Shown in pieces: positions 53,181 to 62,423 of a DNA stretch of 64,000 nucleotides. The position numbers and the translations under genes were made by a program. This DNA is from Lachnospiraceae bacterium. GTDB lineage: Bacteria; Bacillota; Clostridia; Lachnospirales; Lachnospiraceae. Location of the stretch: positions 124,001-188,000 of the forward strand of contig CAJTDK010000001.1 of the NCBI GenBank assembly GCA_910575105.1, written 5' to 3'. Each line of letters opens with the position of its first letter. Within the stretch, counting starts at the first letter, position 1. Under the pieces are notes generated by a model. The model searched no databases. It was not told the DNA's origin and worked only from the letters and a program-made list of their open reading frames with translations.

Positions 53181-53787
53181 AATCCATCTGCCTATCTTTA
53201 TATTGCCCTTCCCAGTCAAGAGCCTGTCCACAATGATAACAGTAATCTGCTATTCCCGTGCCAACGAAATTCCCACCGCAAGTCGGAAATGTATATTCAT
53301 CTGTATAACGCAGACCATCATTATCTGTCTTTAATGGCTTCTGGGGTAGTTGCTTTTGCAATGCTTTATATGCGGTCTCCAAGGCCATATTAGCATCCGT
53401 AGCACGATCAAATCTACTGATTCTGACTTTTAAAATCGAACTGGCTTTATAAGCTGTCATATTTTTGTTCACCTTTGCAAAGAATTCCTTTTTCTTTAAT
53501 TTTATAGTCTCGATCATGAGATCTACATAACCCAAATAATGATTGGCTGTATCATTATCATATTTTGTATCATCCAAGATTTCTTCCCTTATCTCCTCCA
53601 ACTGTCCTATAGTTTCGTCTACATACAGCGTAATCATATACTCGCTCAATATATCTGTATATTCGCTTTGTATGTAAATCATATCCTGCAAATCTTCGAT
53701 TTTATATTCAAGGAATCTGTTCTTCATCTCAAGTTCTTCTTTTTCCTTTTTTGCTCTTAAATTACAAATTCCAAACATTTTATTCAT
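53164..53787 (-). CDS. Phage coiled-coil/zinc-ribbon protein
   Basis: 207 residues. N-terminal coiled coil, helical middle (ANMALETAYKALQKQLPQKP), C-terminal zinc ribbon (TFPTCGGNFVG and YCYHCGQALDW). This C-terminus recurs in Clostridial phages. Overlaps its upstream neighbour by 4 bases. Confidence 0.7.
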   Translation of the reverse strand: MNKMFGICNLRAKKEKEELEMKNRFLEYKIEDLQDMIYIQSEYTDILSEYMITLYVDETIGQLEEIREEILDDTKYDNDTANHYLGYVDLMIETIKLKKKEFFAKVNKNMTAYKASSILKVRISRFDRATDANMALETAYKALQKQLPQKPLKTDNDGLRYTDEYTFPTCGGNFVGTGIADYCYHCGQALDWEGQYKDRQMDYEHKD

Positions 53788-54368
53788 CCTTTCCTCTTGC
53801 GCCCACCGATTTCATTCGGTTGACCGCATTCAAGTATTTCTTCTTCATCTTCTCTGTATGCTTTTGGAAGAGGCATCCATGCATTAACGATAAGATCTTG
53901 ACTTATGCAGCTCTTTTCTTCGTCGCCTAGGTAATATGCTCCTCCGCATTCATCTTCCTCATAACGTCCTACTTGCGGTACTGAAAAGTTCTCAAATGAC
54001 AGTAAAATATATTTATCATTCTTCGGCGGTTCTTCTGCTGGTATCCACTTAGGTTTTGCAGATGATTCCAATTCATCTGCAACAGCTTCAAGCCATTCGC
54101 TACACTCTCCAGATTTTACGATTTTAATTGCATGGTCCGCATCTAGCAGGTTATCCATTTCCTTATTCTCGCTTATCCTCCTGCAGATCCTATCCAAATC
54201 ATAGGCAGTAGGGATGTCAGAAAGGCATTCCATAACTGCTATTTGTTTCGCATTAAGTCCAAGAAGAAAAGCATTAAGTTCAGCGTCAGTTTTAAATTCA
54301 GAAATATCACATTCTTTACTGCATATATTTTTTCTTAATGCACTTCTGCTAATCAAATCACCGCTCAT
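53784..54368 (-). CDS. DUF551-containing phage protein
   Basis: 194 residues. The C-terminal domain reads WIPAEEPPKNDKYILLSFEN and VNAWMPLPKAYRE, the DUF551 signature. The N-terminal SGDLISRSALRKNI opening is common in gut phages. Function unknown. Confidence 0.75.
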   Translation of the reverse strand: MSGDLISRSALRKNICSKECDISEFKTDAELNAFLLGLNAKQIAVMECLSDIPTAYDLDRICRRISENKEMDNLLDADHAIKIVKSGECSEWLEAVADELESSAKPKWIPAEEPPKNDKYILLSFENFSVPQVGRYEEDECGGAYYLGDEEKSCISQDLIVNAWMPLPKAYREDEEEILECGQPNEIGGRKRKG

Positions 54369-54415
54369 TTTCTCTTACCTCGCTCCACCCATTTTCACCC
54401 GTTCACCCAAAAACA

Positions 54416-54631
54416 CTAAGGCATCCAGTAATTTCCCTTTAAAGCGTTCTCAATACTTCCGCCGATTCCAGTGAAGAAAAATGAGACTTCATCCTCCGCG
54501 TCTGTCCCGCTTCCTGTCTGCCATATTTCATGACCTATCCTTTTGCAAATATCACTTGCCTTTTGCAAAATTTCATTTTCTTCGTTTGTAAAACTGATAC
54601 TACAGTTTGTACTTATTGATACATTTGCCAT
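54416..54631 (-). CDS. Small hypothetical phage protein
   Basis: 71 residues (FTNEENEILQKASDICKRIG). AGGTGTAAAA upstream. Unknown. Confidence 0.5.
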   Translation of the reverse strand: MANVSISTNCSISFTNEENEILQKASDICKRIGHEIWQTGSGTDAEDEVSFFFTGIGGSIENALKGNYWMP

Positions 54632-54683
54632 TTTTACACCTCACTTAAACTACGTGCCTAAATAATAATCCGCCCCATCTCCA

Positions 54684-56057
54684 TCATGCAAACCTTAACT
54701 GCTGCCCGCTGTCATCTATCCTCATATTCGGCATCCGCTCGCCAATCTTCAGATAACTGCAATTCGCTTCTACAAGCTTTCGCGCCATGACCGGCACCAC
54801 ACTGTTTCCGATCCGCGCCACCTGCTTGCTGACCGGATATTTATTACCGTTATGGTCCCTGTCAATAATGTAGTCCCCTGGGAAGCCCTGCATCAGCTTT
54901 AACTCTTCCGGCTTAAGCATGCGCAGAAATATATCCGATATGATGTATGTCTCTCCATCTATTTCAAACAGGACATTTACCAGCCCAAACCTGTCTTTCG
55001 TAGTAATCGTCCCTAACGGGTTGTCCAAGGACTGCCCAGCCCCAGAGCCATAGTATTTGATCAGAAACGCAGACACCAAACCAAAATGCCCCGGGGACGT
55101 CGTAATTGTGTGAAGCGGCTCTTCACAGCCCTGCCCAATCCCGGTCTTATAAAATTTTGTGATGAACGCCGTAACAAGTCCATATCGGTTACTGGTATCA
55201 ATAGTCTTGACCGGCTCTGTCAAAAGCTGTCCCCGTGAATCACCGGCTCGTGTTTCTCCGTGATACTGGATGAGGAATGCCCAAGCCTCTTTATCCCTAA
55301 CCATGTACGGATGCCGATTCTTAATGATATACTTATCAATTCCATTGGCAATTCTGGCCTGAGTTGCATCTGCAAGGGGTTTCTTACGCCCAAAGATGGA
55401 TTTCCCAAGATCTGACCAATCGACATAGTCTCCGCACTGCTGCCATTTTAAAAGGTCTCCCATACCTGTTTTGTTATGTGTAGGCTCCGGCCAGACAATC
55501 TCCATTCCGTCCTTTCGGAATACCGCATACCAACGCTTCCTGGTAGTCGGCGCCCCATAATCTGCTGCCACCAGCTCCCTGCTGTCAAATAGATAACCCA
55601 GCGATTTCATCGCCGCAATAAATTTCCTGTAGTCCTCTCCTTTCCGTTCCGGTACAGGATGCCCCTCTGTATCCAGCGGCCCCCACTGCTGGATCTCTTC
55701 CACATTCTCCATAATGATCACATCAGGAAGGAGAGTTTTCGCATGTTTATATACCGCCCATGGCAATATGCGCAGACCGTGTTTTCTGGGCTTTCCGCCC
55801 TTAGCCTTGCTGTGGCTTGTACAGTCCGGGCTTGCCCACATAAGGGATACCCTTCGCCCTTTTACGTATTTCTGCAGGTCAACCTTAAAAATATCCTCTG
55901 TCAGGTGCAGTGTATCCGGATGATTCGCCTTATGCATCAGGATAGCGTCTGGATCATGGTTGACCGCTATGTCCACCTGCCGTCCTAATGCCATTTCTAT
56001 TCCTACGCTTGCCCCGCCTCCTCCGGCGAAGCAGTCTATGATCAATCCGCCCCTCAT
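54684..56057 (-). CDS. DNA (cytosine-5)-methyltransferase
   Basis: 457 residues. Motif I FAGGGGASVGIEMAL near 10-24; motif IV WASPDCTSHSKAKGG with catalytic Cys79 (PDC instead of the usual PPC); motif VI MENVEEI near 118; motif VIII-like around TTRKRWYAVF; C-terminal GFPGDY and RIGNSV motifs IX-X. It methylates cytosine C5, probably guarding phage DNA. No cognate nuclease is adjacent. ATGA overlap with the radical SAM gene. Confidence 0.92.
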   Translation of the reverse strand: MRGGLIIDCFAGGGGASVGIEMALGRQVDIAVNHDPDAILMHKANHPDTLHLTEDIFKVDLQKYVKGRRVSLMWASPDCTSHSKAKGGKPRKHGLRILPWAVYKHAKTLLPDVIIMENVEEIQQWGPLDTEGHPVPERKGEDYRKFIAAMKSLGYLFDSRELVAADYGAPTTRKRWYAVFRKDGMEIVWPEPTHNKTGMGDLLKWQQCGDYVDWSDLGKSIFGRKKPLADATQARIANGIDKYIIKNRHPYMVRDKEAWAFLIQYHGETRAGDSRGQLLTEPVKTIDTSNRYGLVTAFITKFYKTGIGQGCEEPLHTITTSPGHFGLVSAFLIKYYGSGAGQSLDNPLGTITTKDRFGLVNVLFEIDGETYIISDIFLRMLKPEELKLMQGFPGDYIIDRDHNGNKYPVSKQVARIGNSVVPVMARKLVEANCSYLKIGERMPNMRIDDSGQQLRFA

Positions 56058-56983
56058 GGCATCACCTCATTCTTCAATCCTTTTCTTTCACAATACTCTT
56101 CCCAGGTCTCATTCCGGTAACTACCTCCATATATGTACCGATTCTGGAATTCCAACTGCGTTTTATTTGGAATAATCCCTAACCTTTCATTTCGTTCGGC
56201 CTGGGCATACAGATTAATTGCTTTATATTTCTTCAATGCCTCTACCCGCTCTGTGGCATCCTGAATATCTGCCGTCACCAGTAAATAGATAAAAATCCTG
56301 TAAGGCTTTACTCCATACTTCCCTAGCAGCTCTATCGTCTTCCTGATAGGTTCTATCTGCGACTTCTGATCACATGAAAATCGTATAAACCTAATCCAAT
56401 TCAACCGCGACAAAATATCAGCTACACCGTCATTTACCAGACGTGCATCCATTCCCTGATTAAGATCAATACGGTAGCCACTCCCGATCAGGCTTGCCAT
56501 CTGCTCTATTCCATGCTCACAGGCCAGGATATTGTTATCCATCAGAATCAACTTATTCGTATCTTCCCTGACGACCTCTTCCCACGTTCTGTATGGCCTT
56601 ATATCACCTTCTTTTCTTGGCACCACACACCACCGGCAATGATTCGGGCATCCCCTCGTAAGATATCCAATAGCATAATCACATTCAGGATATATGCTGT
56701 AATCAGGAAACATATCATCTATTTCTTCTGGCAGCCCCTGGCTCATCGGAATATCCATATAACCTGTTCCACCACGGATTACATCCTCTGGAAGATAAGG
56801 ATCTGTGGGAGTGAAATCAAATATCTTGCTGCTATATACCCGGCCATACTTTCTTAACGGATTCCACCACTCCACATCGTCTCCACAGCTCTTATGCCAT
56901 GCAGATATTTTCATCAAAGCATAGTTGGGAAAATTCTTGCTTTTGAAATGCTTTTTTTCTGCATCATGCAAACCTACAACCAT
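56054..56983 (-). CDS. Radical SAM enzyme
   Basis: 309 residues from ATG 56983. CPNHCRWC (Cys112, 116, 119) binds the 4Fe-4S cluster, and the following DNNILA and DLNQGMDARL segments fit a TIM-barrel radical SAM core. It is translationally coupled (ATGA) to the downstream C5-methyltransferase. The substrate is unknown; a DNA-base or nucleotide modification is an inference from coupling. Confidence 0.85.
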   Translation of the reverse strand: MVVGLHDAEKKHFKSKNFPNYALMKISAWHKSCGDDVEWWNPLRKYGRVYSSKIFDFTPTDPYLPEDVIRGGTGYMDIPMSQGLPEEIDDMFPDYSIYPECDYAIGYLTRGCPNHCRWCVVPRKEGDIRPYRTWEEVVREDTNKLILMDNNILACEHGIEQMASLIGSGYRIDLNQGMDARLVNDGVADILSRLNWIRFIRFSCDQKSQIEPIRKTIELLGKYGVKPYRIFIYLLVTADIQDATERVEALKKYKAINLYAQAERNERLGIIPNKTQLEFQNRYIYGGSYRNETWEEYCERKGLKNEVMP

Positions 56984-57173
56984 ATTAGTACGGCCCTCCT
57001 TCCGCCCTATGGAATGCTCCTGCAGGATATAGCCAATCACCTTTTACATAAATGTCATCAACCGTAAATTCGCCGGAAACAAGGCTATGTATTTCACAGT
57101 ATCACCTCTACTAAATCACAATAGCTCACCTACGAGTCGCAATCACAAGCGCATCCTCCATGTTCTGGTCGAT

Positions 57174-57896
57174 TCACATAATCCATGCCTCCTGCGGCAT
57201 GTTATCTAAGATTCTATCAAGTTCCCTCACTTCTTCACCCCATTGATATTGAAAGCCACTCGATTCTTTATCTGCCTTTTCATACACTTCTTCTATCTGC
57301 TTGACCATCTGCAGATACCCAGTATTCTGATCACGCAAGATATCCATGGCGGCTTTCAAACAATCGTATCGGTGCCTTAATGCAATAAATGACTGATAAA
57401 CTCGAAAACACTGCCTGGCCGCAGCTATCAATTCATCCTTTGTCAACCGTTTCAGCACTTTCTTACTTTCATCCTCCGCCCATGCGTCCGTGCATGATAA
57501 TCCAAAATAATCCTGTTCGTATGAATCATATCCAAGAAGACCTCCATAGCCTTCTCCCGCACCTACCGCCACAAAAAATTTGTCAAAACAGTCCGGCACC
57601 CATTCCCCATTCAAATCCTCGCTCATCCGGTCACATTCTGCGCACAAATCAGCAAACATCATTTTAAACTCATACGCCTCATCTTCATTTCCGTCTAATG
57701 CATTTATAAGCGTATCTTCATCTGTGTCAAAATACCAATGGACATTTTCACATTCTTCTTGAATATCCCAAAGTTCCTGTTGAATGGTCTCTAAATTCAA
57801 ATCTTTAACAATTGGCTTTTTATACCTCAATTGTTTAGCCTTAAATCTTTTTGTCTCCTCTGCATTAATCATCTCTTCAAAGAAGCCCGTGTACAC
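57174..57896 (-). CDS. Hypothetical acidic phage protein
   Basis: 240 residues, acidic, helical, Trp/Tyr-rich (EGYGGLLGYDSYEQDYFGLS). No motif. The exact start is uncertain, as several GTG/ATG codons near 57840-57896 lack strong ribosome sites. Confidence 0.6.
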   Translation of the reverse strand: MYTGFFEEMINAEETKRFKAKQLRYKKPIVKDLNLETIQQELWDIQEECENVHWYFDTDEDTLINALDGNEDEAYEFKMMFADLCAECDRMSEDLNGEWVPDCFDKFFVAVGAGEGYGGLLGYDSYEQDYFGLSCTDAWAEDESKKVLKRLTKDELIAAARQCFRVYQSFIALRHRYDCLKAAMDILRDQNTGYLQMVKQIEEVYEKADKESSGFQYQWGEEVRELDRILDNMPQEAWIM

Positions 57897-57934
57897 GTCA
57901 CCCCGGCCGGAGGCTTGGCTCCTTTCTTCAATTT

Positions 57935-58249
57935 TTAATATCTGTTCGGCTTTTTCACTTTCCGCTGTTCAGGGATATGCGGCTTGTCCACACATTTATC
58001 CAGCCCTGCCGCAAATTCCTTTGCTCCCTTATTGTTTGCCTCTATCTCATCGGCAATATGGCGCAGCGATAATACAATCAGGCCCGCATCCGCAGTAGAA
58101 TATGGACTTATCGACTTGATGATATTATTGGAATAATATCTCAGTCCATCTTCCACCAGGCTCATGGCCTCCTTTTCCTTCCCGTTTGCAATCAGCTCAT
58201 TCCCGCGACTCACGTAACTTCTCATACGAACCTCTTTAAATCTTTTCAT
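57935..58249 (-). CDS. Hypothetical helical phage protein
   Basis: 104 residues from ATG 58249 after GGAGGTGTGT. Helical hairpins (SRGNELIANGKEKEAMSLV, IVLSLRHIADEIEANN). Unknown. Confidence 0.6.
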   Translation of the reverse strand: MKRFKEVRMRSYVSRGNELIANGKEKEAMSLVEDGLRYYSNNIIKSISPYSTADAGLIVLSLRHIADEIEANNKGAKEFAAGLDKCVDKPHIPEQRKVKKPNRY

Positions 58250-58340
58250 ACACACCTCCAAAATCTTCAAATGTCATCTGCCTATTGCCAGGCTCAAAAT
58301 TCATCCAAAGCACCTCTCTATATTTCCTCTGAATCCAACT

Positions 58341-58490
58341 CTACGACTCCGCATGCATAACTGCTATTTCCTCACCGAAGTACGGGCAAAAATTTATTTC
58401 ATCCGTATCTGTAAGTCCTGCGATATATCCATACATCCTCAAATCCTCCTGATCCTGCTTAATTTTCTGTATATTCCCCCTCAATTCCGC
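58341..58490 (-). pseudogene. Remnant of a phage gene
   Basis: The C-terminal part reads LRMYGYIAGLTDTDEINFCP and ends GEEIAVMHAES, like the end of zinc-ribbon phage proteins (CPYF where CPYC is usual). The upstream part lies antisense to a plus-strand gene, so the 5' end seems lost. Confidence 0.35.
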
Positions 58491-58514
58491 ACATCCTACC
58501 ATCGGGGTGATAGT

Positions 58515-58691
58515 GTGATAGATAATAAAGAGCTTCCCATCGGCTTTACGATGGAACTGGCACAGCATTCCGATGTACTGAACCGCTTTGCACAGCTTCC
58601 CGAATCGGAACAGAAGCCCATCATCGACGGTGCCAGGAAGGTAAGATCCCATAATGAGATGCGCAATTATGTGGAGAATATGTTTCAGTAA
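58515..58691 (+). CDS. Small plus-strand protein (58 aa)
   Basis: GTG 58515 after GGGG encodes ELPIGFTMELAQHSDVLNRF and ends MRNYVENMFQ, a small helical protein type I have seen repeatedly in Lachnospiraceae mobile DNA (recollection, not searched). A good terminator follows. Alternative start ATG 58551. Confidence 0.6.
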   Translation: MIDNKELPIGFTMELAQHSDVLNRFAQLPESEQKPIIDGARKVRSHNEMRNYVENMFQ

Positions 58692-58692
58692 A

Positions 58693-58714
58693 AGCTCTCT
58701 TTGAGGGCTTTTTA
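58693..58714 (+). terminator. Bidirectional terminator
   Basis: AGCTCTC-TTT-GAGGGCT stem followed by TTTTTAC; the minus strand also ends in TTTT. Serves the 58515 gene. Confidence 0.75.
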
Positions 58715-58734
58715 CTTATCCCGGCCTTTGCGTA

Positions 58735-59142
58735 TTACTCGCATCTGGTAAACCTTTCCATGATATATTCCGCAATGCCTTTCCTCTGCATATCCTTCGG
58801 TTCCTGCAGCATGGTCACCGGCAGGTCCCCGAAGCCTGCGTTCCTGTCATCTATGTAATAATCTGCAAATACCTTCCGGCAGTTATTATGAAAATGTTCG
58901 ATATTCTCCCTGAGATTATCATTAACGGCGTCAAACTCAAGCCCGTAGTTTTTACAGAATTTGACCGCCGATTTCAGCAGATCATCCTCCCTGCAGGTCC
59001 ACAGGATGACCTTATCACCTGCCTGCTGCCGCTCTTTCAGGTAACTGATCAGCTCCGTATTCGGCCCGCCAAGCTGCGGGTACGCTTCCGCCAGGTTTAA
59101 CGTCCTATCAAAATCCACTGCATATATTTTGCCGCATGCCAT
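58735..59142 (-). CDS. HAD-superfamily hydrolase
   Basis: 135 residues. VDFDRTL (motif I), ILWTCRE (motif II), then YYIDDRNAGF with the motif-IV acidic pair. Small phage HADs are often nucleotide or polynucleotide phosphatases. ATG with AGGAGAGAGGAA upstream. Confidence 0.85.
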   Translation of the reverse strand: MACGKIYAVDFDRTLNLAEAYPQLGGPNTELISYLKERQQAGDKVILWTCREDDLLKSAVKFCKNYGLEFDAVNDNLRENIEHFHNNCRKVFADYYIDDRNAGFGDLPVTMLQEPKDMQRKGIAEYIMERFTRCE

Positions 59143-59243
59143 TTCCTCTCTCCTCCAAAAATCTTAAAAATATATTTTTCCCGTATCCCACATGGAATAC
59201 ATATTTTCCCCTCACCTGCGCATCCTATCCCTGAAAGGGGTGC

Positions 59244-59405
59244 ATGCACATGGAACAGAAATCATCATTTCCAACAGAAAAACCCATTGATTATACCGAA
59301 TCCAAAGACGCTTATGACGGCAAACGCGAGACTGCAAGCTACCAGGACGCCGCGTCTCTGCCGCCGGCAAAGCGCCCGGACCAGGACAAAGCCGATGAGG
59401 AATAG
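59244..59405 (+). CDS. Small plus-strand protein (53 aa)
   Basis: ATG 59244 or 59250 after AAAGGGG. Polar, disordered-looking (PTEKPIDYTESKDAYDGKRE, KRPDQDKADEE). A hairpin AGAGGGC/GGCTCTCT with T-rich tail follows. No family. Confidence 0.55.
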   Translation: MHMEQKSSFPTEKPIDYTESKDAYDGKRETASYQDAASLPPAKRPDQDKADEE

Positions 59406-59486
59406 AGGGCTTTAGGCTCTCTATTTGTTTGTTTTGAATCCTCGGCTTCTGTAATTTAATTCCTTTCAGCCAACGGCCCTTTCAAA

Positions 59487-59726
59487 TCACTCATTCCGTA
59501 TATCCCACAGGCTCATTCTCCTCTTCTTATTGCTTTGATCCTTGCCTTCAGGCTCTTCATCACCCATTCCTGCATCTATAAACTCTTTTGTCATTCCCGT
59601 CATGTCTTCTACATAGCCATCTACCATTTTAAAATAGTGGGTGGCTAATATTTTTGTCGTGATAACGAATGTTACTATCGAACACACGATGCAAGGCAAT
59701 ATTGCATTACACATTCTTTGCATCAC
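59487..59726 (-). CDS. Small membrane-anchored protein
   Basis: 79 residues. One hydrophobic helix (AILPCIVCSIVTFVITTKIL) then a polar tail ending SNKKRRMSLWDIRNE. AGGAGGTGATGCAAA upstream. Unknown. Confidence 0.6.
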   Translation of the reverse strand: MMQRMCNAILPCIVCSIVTFVITTKILATHYFKMVDGYVEDMTGMTKEFIDAGMGDEEPEGKDQSNKKRRMSLWDIRNE

Positions 59727-59869
59727 CTCCTATTCTGCCGCCATCTGCAGCTCTTTCTTAAAGCACCGCCAATCTTTAAACCTTCTTTTCCTTGCCATTA
59801 TGTTCCATCTTTCCTATAATTTAAGTACAGGGCACTGCCAATGCCGAGTACAAAAGAAAGATATGCGCT

Positions 59870-60082
59870 ATGGATATTTCTAAAATAATCAATGACTCCC
59901 TTGATAAGTCTATGAAAGAATATGTAGATGGAAAATTCAGCAACCTTGATTTCTTAGATGACAAACGTTCTGTTGAACATATAGAGCAAGATGCAAGGTT
60001 AATGAATTATACCAACATTCTTCTAAGAACATATCATGCAGAACTCAAAAAAGAGCTTTCTAAGCACGGTTTTGAGATTTAA
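59870..60082 (+). CDS. Small hypothetical protein
   Basis: 70 residues, helical, acidic. AAAGAAAGATATGCGCT upstream, moderate ribosome site. Terminator follows at 60116. Unknown. Confidence 0.55.
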   Translation: MDISKIINDSLDKSMKEYVDGKFSNLDFLDDKRSVEHIEQDARLMNYTNILLRTYHAELKKELSKHGFEI

Positions 60083-60115
60083 TCCATTTTGCTGCAGTAA
60101 TAAATGCTCTATCGA

Positions 60116-60156
60116 AACGGGACAGCTTCCTGCCAGAGGCTGTCTGTTTCTTTTTC
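60116..60156 (+). terminator. Rho-independent terminator
   Basis: GAAAC-GGACAGC / GCTGTC-TGTTTC stem, then TTTTTCTT. Confidence 0.85.
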
Positions 60157-60167
60157 TTCTTTCCCAC

Positions 60168-60386
60168 TCACACCACCTCCTTCTCTGGAATTTTTGGTTT
60201 TAAAAACATATCAATATCAACACCCAAGACACCGCAAATAGTTGCATATTCATCAAGCGTAAGTCTTCTTTCTCCTTGTAACGCAAGACTAAGTTTTGCA
60301 GGTTCTATACCTGTTTTTTTGCTAACAAATATTTGCGTAATCCCTTTGTCTGCAAGATATTTCTTTATTTCTAAATTTGTTTGCAT
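60168..60386 (-). CDS. XRE-family Cro-like regulator
   Basis: 72 residues from ATG 60386 (GGAGGTGGATAT upstream). HTH: LADKGITQIFVSKKTGIEPAKLSLALQG. Divergent from the CI-like repressor; the operators lie between. The Cro side of a lysogeny switch. Confidence 0.82.
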   Translation of the reverse strand: MQTNLEIKKYLADKGITQIFVSKKTGIEPAKLSLALQGERRLTLDEYATICGVLGVDIDMFLKPKIPEKEVV

Positions 60387-60400
60387 ATATCCACCTCCAA

Positions 60401-60448
60401 TCACAATATTATTGGGATTAATTGTAATATATTCCAATATTATTGTGA
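60401..60448. promoter_or_regulatory. Lysogeny-switch operators
   Basis: TCACAATATTATTGG (60401-60415) and CCAATATTATTGTGA (60434-60448) are perfect inverted copies. A third half site, AATATTATTGTAC, lies near 60509. They cover the cro-side promoter region. Confidence 0.85.
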
Positions 60449-60549
60449 AGTCAATAGCTTTTCTAAAAAAATCTCAAGAATTTTGTGAATATATATTTAC
60501 ATTTTCTAAATATTATTGTACTATTTGTGTACAAAGAGAGGTGAAATCA

Positions 60550-61329
60550 ATGACTTTTGGTGAAAAATTGAAAGCCGCACGAATAGAATCCGGATTAAAA
60601 CAATCAGAATTGGCAAAGAAACTCAATACCACGGGAAACACTATAAGCAACTGGGAAAATAATGTGAGTAAACCTGACCTAGATACTCTTTCATATATTT
60701 GCGGAATTTTACATGTGACAGCTTCGTATTTTTTACAAGCTACAATTCCAGAGGATGAAGTATCTATTCCAGAATTAAAACTTGTTAAGAAATATCGCTA
60801 CATAGCTAAACGTTCACCTAATGGTGCAAAAACAATTAACGCAGTATTAGAGAATGAATATGCCATAGCTGAACAGTTACAGAAACAAAAAGACCATATA
60901 GAAGAACTGGAAAACACCCACTCATCTACTATTATAGACATTCAGACACGCCTGGAAAATAACACCCGGTTTATAGAATACCACCACAGTGCATCTGCCG
61001 GGACGGGGGTATTCATTCTTGGCAATGAGACGGTCGATCAACTCCCGATCCTGGACACGCCGGAAAATCGGAAAGTGGATTACGCAATCAAAGTATCCGG
61101 AAATTCCATGGAGCCGGACTATAACGATGGCGATATCGTTCTTGTCTCCCAGAAGGTAGAGTTAAATCACGGTGATGTTGGAATCTTCATCGTAAACAAT
61201 AAAGCTTATATTAAAGAATATGGTGTCACTGAACTAATTTCACACAATCCTGAAGCAGATAACATCAATATTGCTGAATACGATAATATTGTATGCCTGG
61301 GAAAAGTTATTGGTAAATACAGGCAATAA
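60550..61329 (+). CDS. CI-type repressor with S24 autoprotease
   Basis: 259 residues from ATG 60550 (GAGAGGTGAAATCA upstream). HTH_3 (LKAARIESGLKQSELAKKLN), coiled linker, Ala150-Gly151 cleavage site in SASAGTG, catalytic Ser186 (SGNSMEP) and Lys222. RecA-stimulated self-cleavage would induce the prophage. Its last codons are part of the 80-bp repeat. Confidence 0.92.
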   Translation: MTFGEKLKAARIESGLKQSELAKKLNTTGNTISNWENNVSKPDLDTLSYICGILHVTASYFLQATIPEDEVSIPELKLVKKYRYIAKRSPNGAKTINAVLENEYAIAEQLQKQKDHIEELENTHSSTIIDIQTRLENNTRFIEYHHSASAGTGVFILGNETVDQLPILDTPENRKVDYAIKVSGNSMEPDYNDGDIVLVSQKVELNHGDVGIFIVNNKAYIKEYGVTELISHNPEADNINIAEYDNIVCLGKVIGKYRQ

Positions 61330-61380
61330 TAGTGTAGACTGGAGCGCTGTTATCATTAAACAAAAGAAAAGAGGAAAAAA
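61301..61380 (+). repeat. 80-bp direct repeat, left copy
   Basis: Covers the repressor's last eight codons and the leader to the next gene. It matches 63889-63968 at about 74 of 80 positions, including TAATAGTGTAGACTGGAGCG exactly. Confidence 0.92.
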
Positions 61381-61382
61381 TT

Positions 61383-62333
61383 ATGGGATTATTCAATATT
61401 TTCAAAAGCAAAAATATAATTAATAAACGACAAACGCCACAAAATGGTTATGAACACCAAAATTTTATTCCCAAAGATGTAATAAACAATTTAAGAAAGT
61501 CTGAAAATAACTATGAGTCCGTAAATGATAGCGAAGCACTCTCAAGCCAAAATACCAATGATATTGAAAAACCTCTTATTCCTAAAACTGTTACAGATGA
61601 CTTACAATCGATTGAAGCAAGTAAGGAATATAGAGAAAAAGTCTATAACAAATATTATCGGGATTTTCTTGAAAAACCCTTTATCTCAAAAAACCGGGAA
61701 TTAAATACCAATTGGCTGGAAGAAAAAGAAATGTTCCCCCTCACGGGCATAATCCCGCGCGCTAGGATGACACGATTTTCAGACGGACTTCTTCCTGGCC
61801 ATGTATACATGTTGTATTGGCTGAAAAAATACACGAACAAATCTGTTCCCGTATATTTTGAATACAGATACGGAATAAATTTTGAAAAAGAAAAGCAATT
61901 TCTTATTAAGAGCGGATACCTTAATATAACTAACAAACCCACAGTTCTCGGTGATAAGGCAATTCAAAAACATTATGATGTAATAGATGCGCATACCCTT
62001 GATTCAGGGTACAATAGGGACATTCAGATTGCGAGAAAACTCAATTCTTCTGAAACCCCTGCGAAAGATATGGTAGATAACAACCTGAGAGGAATGGGCT
62101 TTGAAAAAGAAGGAAATATTACTGCAGCTATTAATTTATACGAATATAACGTAAAACACCATTTTTATGGAACACATCCCTATCAAAGACTAGCCATAAT
62201 TTACCGTAAACAAAAAGATTATAAAAACGAAATCCGTGTAATAAATTCTGCGCTCAAAATCTTCCAACCCACTTCTCCAGATGATTGGTTTGTAAAACGC
62301 CTTGAAAGGGTCAAAAAACTCCAAAGGGATTGA
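61383..62333 (+). CDS. Hypothetical protein with TPR-like C-terminus
   Basis: 316 residues. Disordered N-terminus, a middle domain with FPLTGIIPRARMTRF and LPGHVYMLYWLKKY, and a C-terminal TPR-like pair (EKEGNITAAINLYEYNVKHH, YQRLAIIYRKQKDYKNEIRV). AGAGGAAAAAATT upstream. First cargo gene after the repeat; likely expressed in the lysogen. Confidence 0.6.
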   Translation: MGLFNIFKSKNIINKRQTPQNGYEHQNFIPKDVINNLRKSENNYESVNDSEALSSQNTNDIEKPLIPKTVTDDLQSIEASKEYREKVYNKYYRDFLEKPFISKNRELNTNWLEEKEMFPLTGIIPRARMTRFSDGLLPGHVYMLYWLKKYTNKSVPVYFEYRYGINFEKEKQFLIKSGYLNITNKPTVLGDKAIQKHYDVIDAHTLDSGYNRDIQIARKLNSSETPAKDMVDNNLRGMGFEKEGNITAAINLYEYNVKHHFYGTHPYQRLAIIYRKQKDYKNEIRVINSALKIFQPTSPDDWFVKRLERVKKLQRD

Positions 62334-62423
62334 CAATTACGGCATCGGATTCGAGCCGTCATTGCTCAGCAATGAACACGGACATAGATTCTATTCTAAA
62401 AGCATTAAATAGGAGAAATGATC

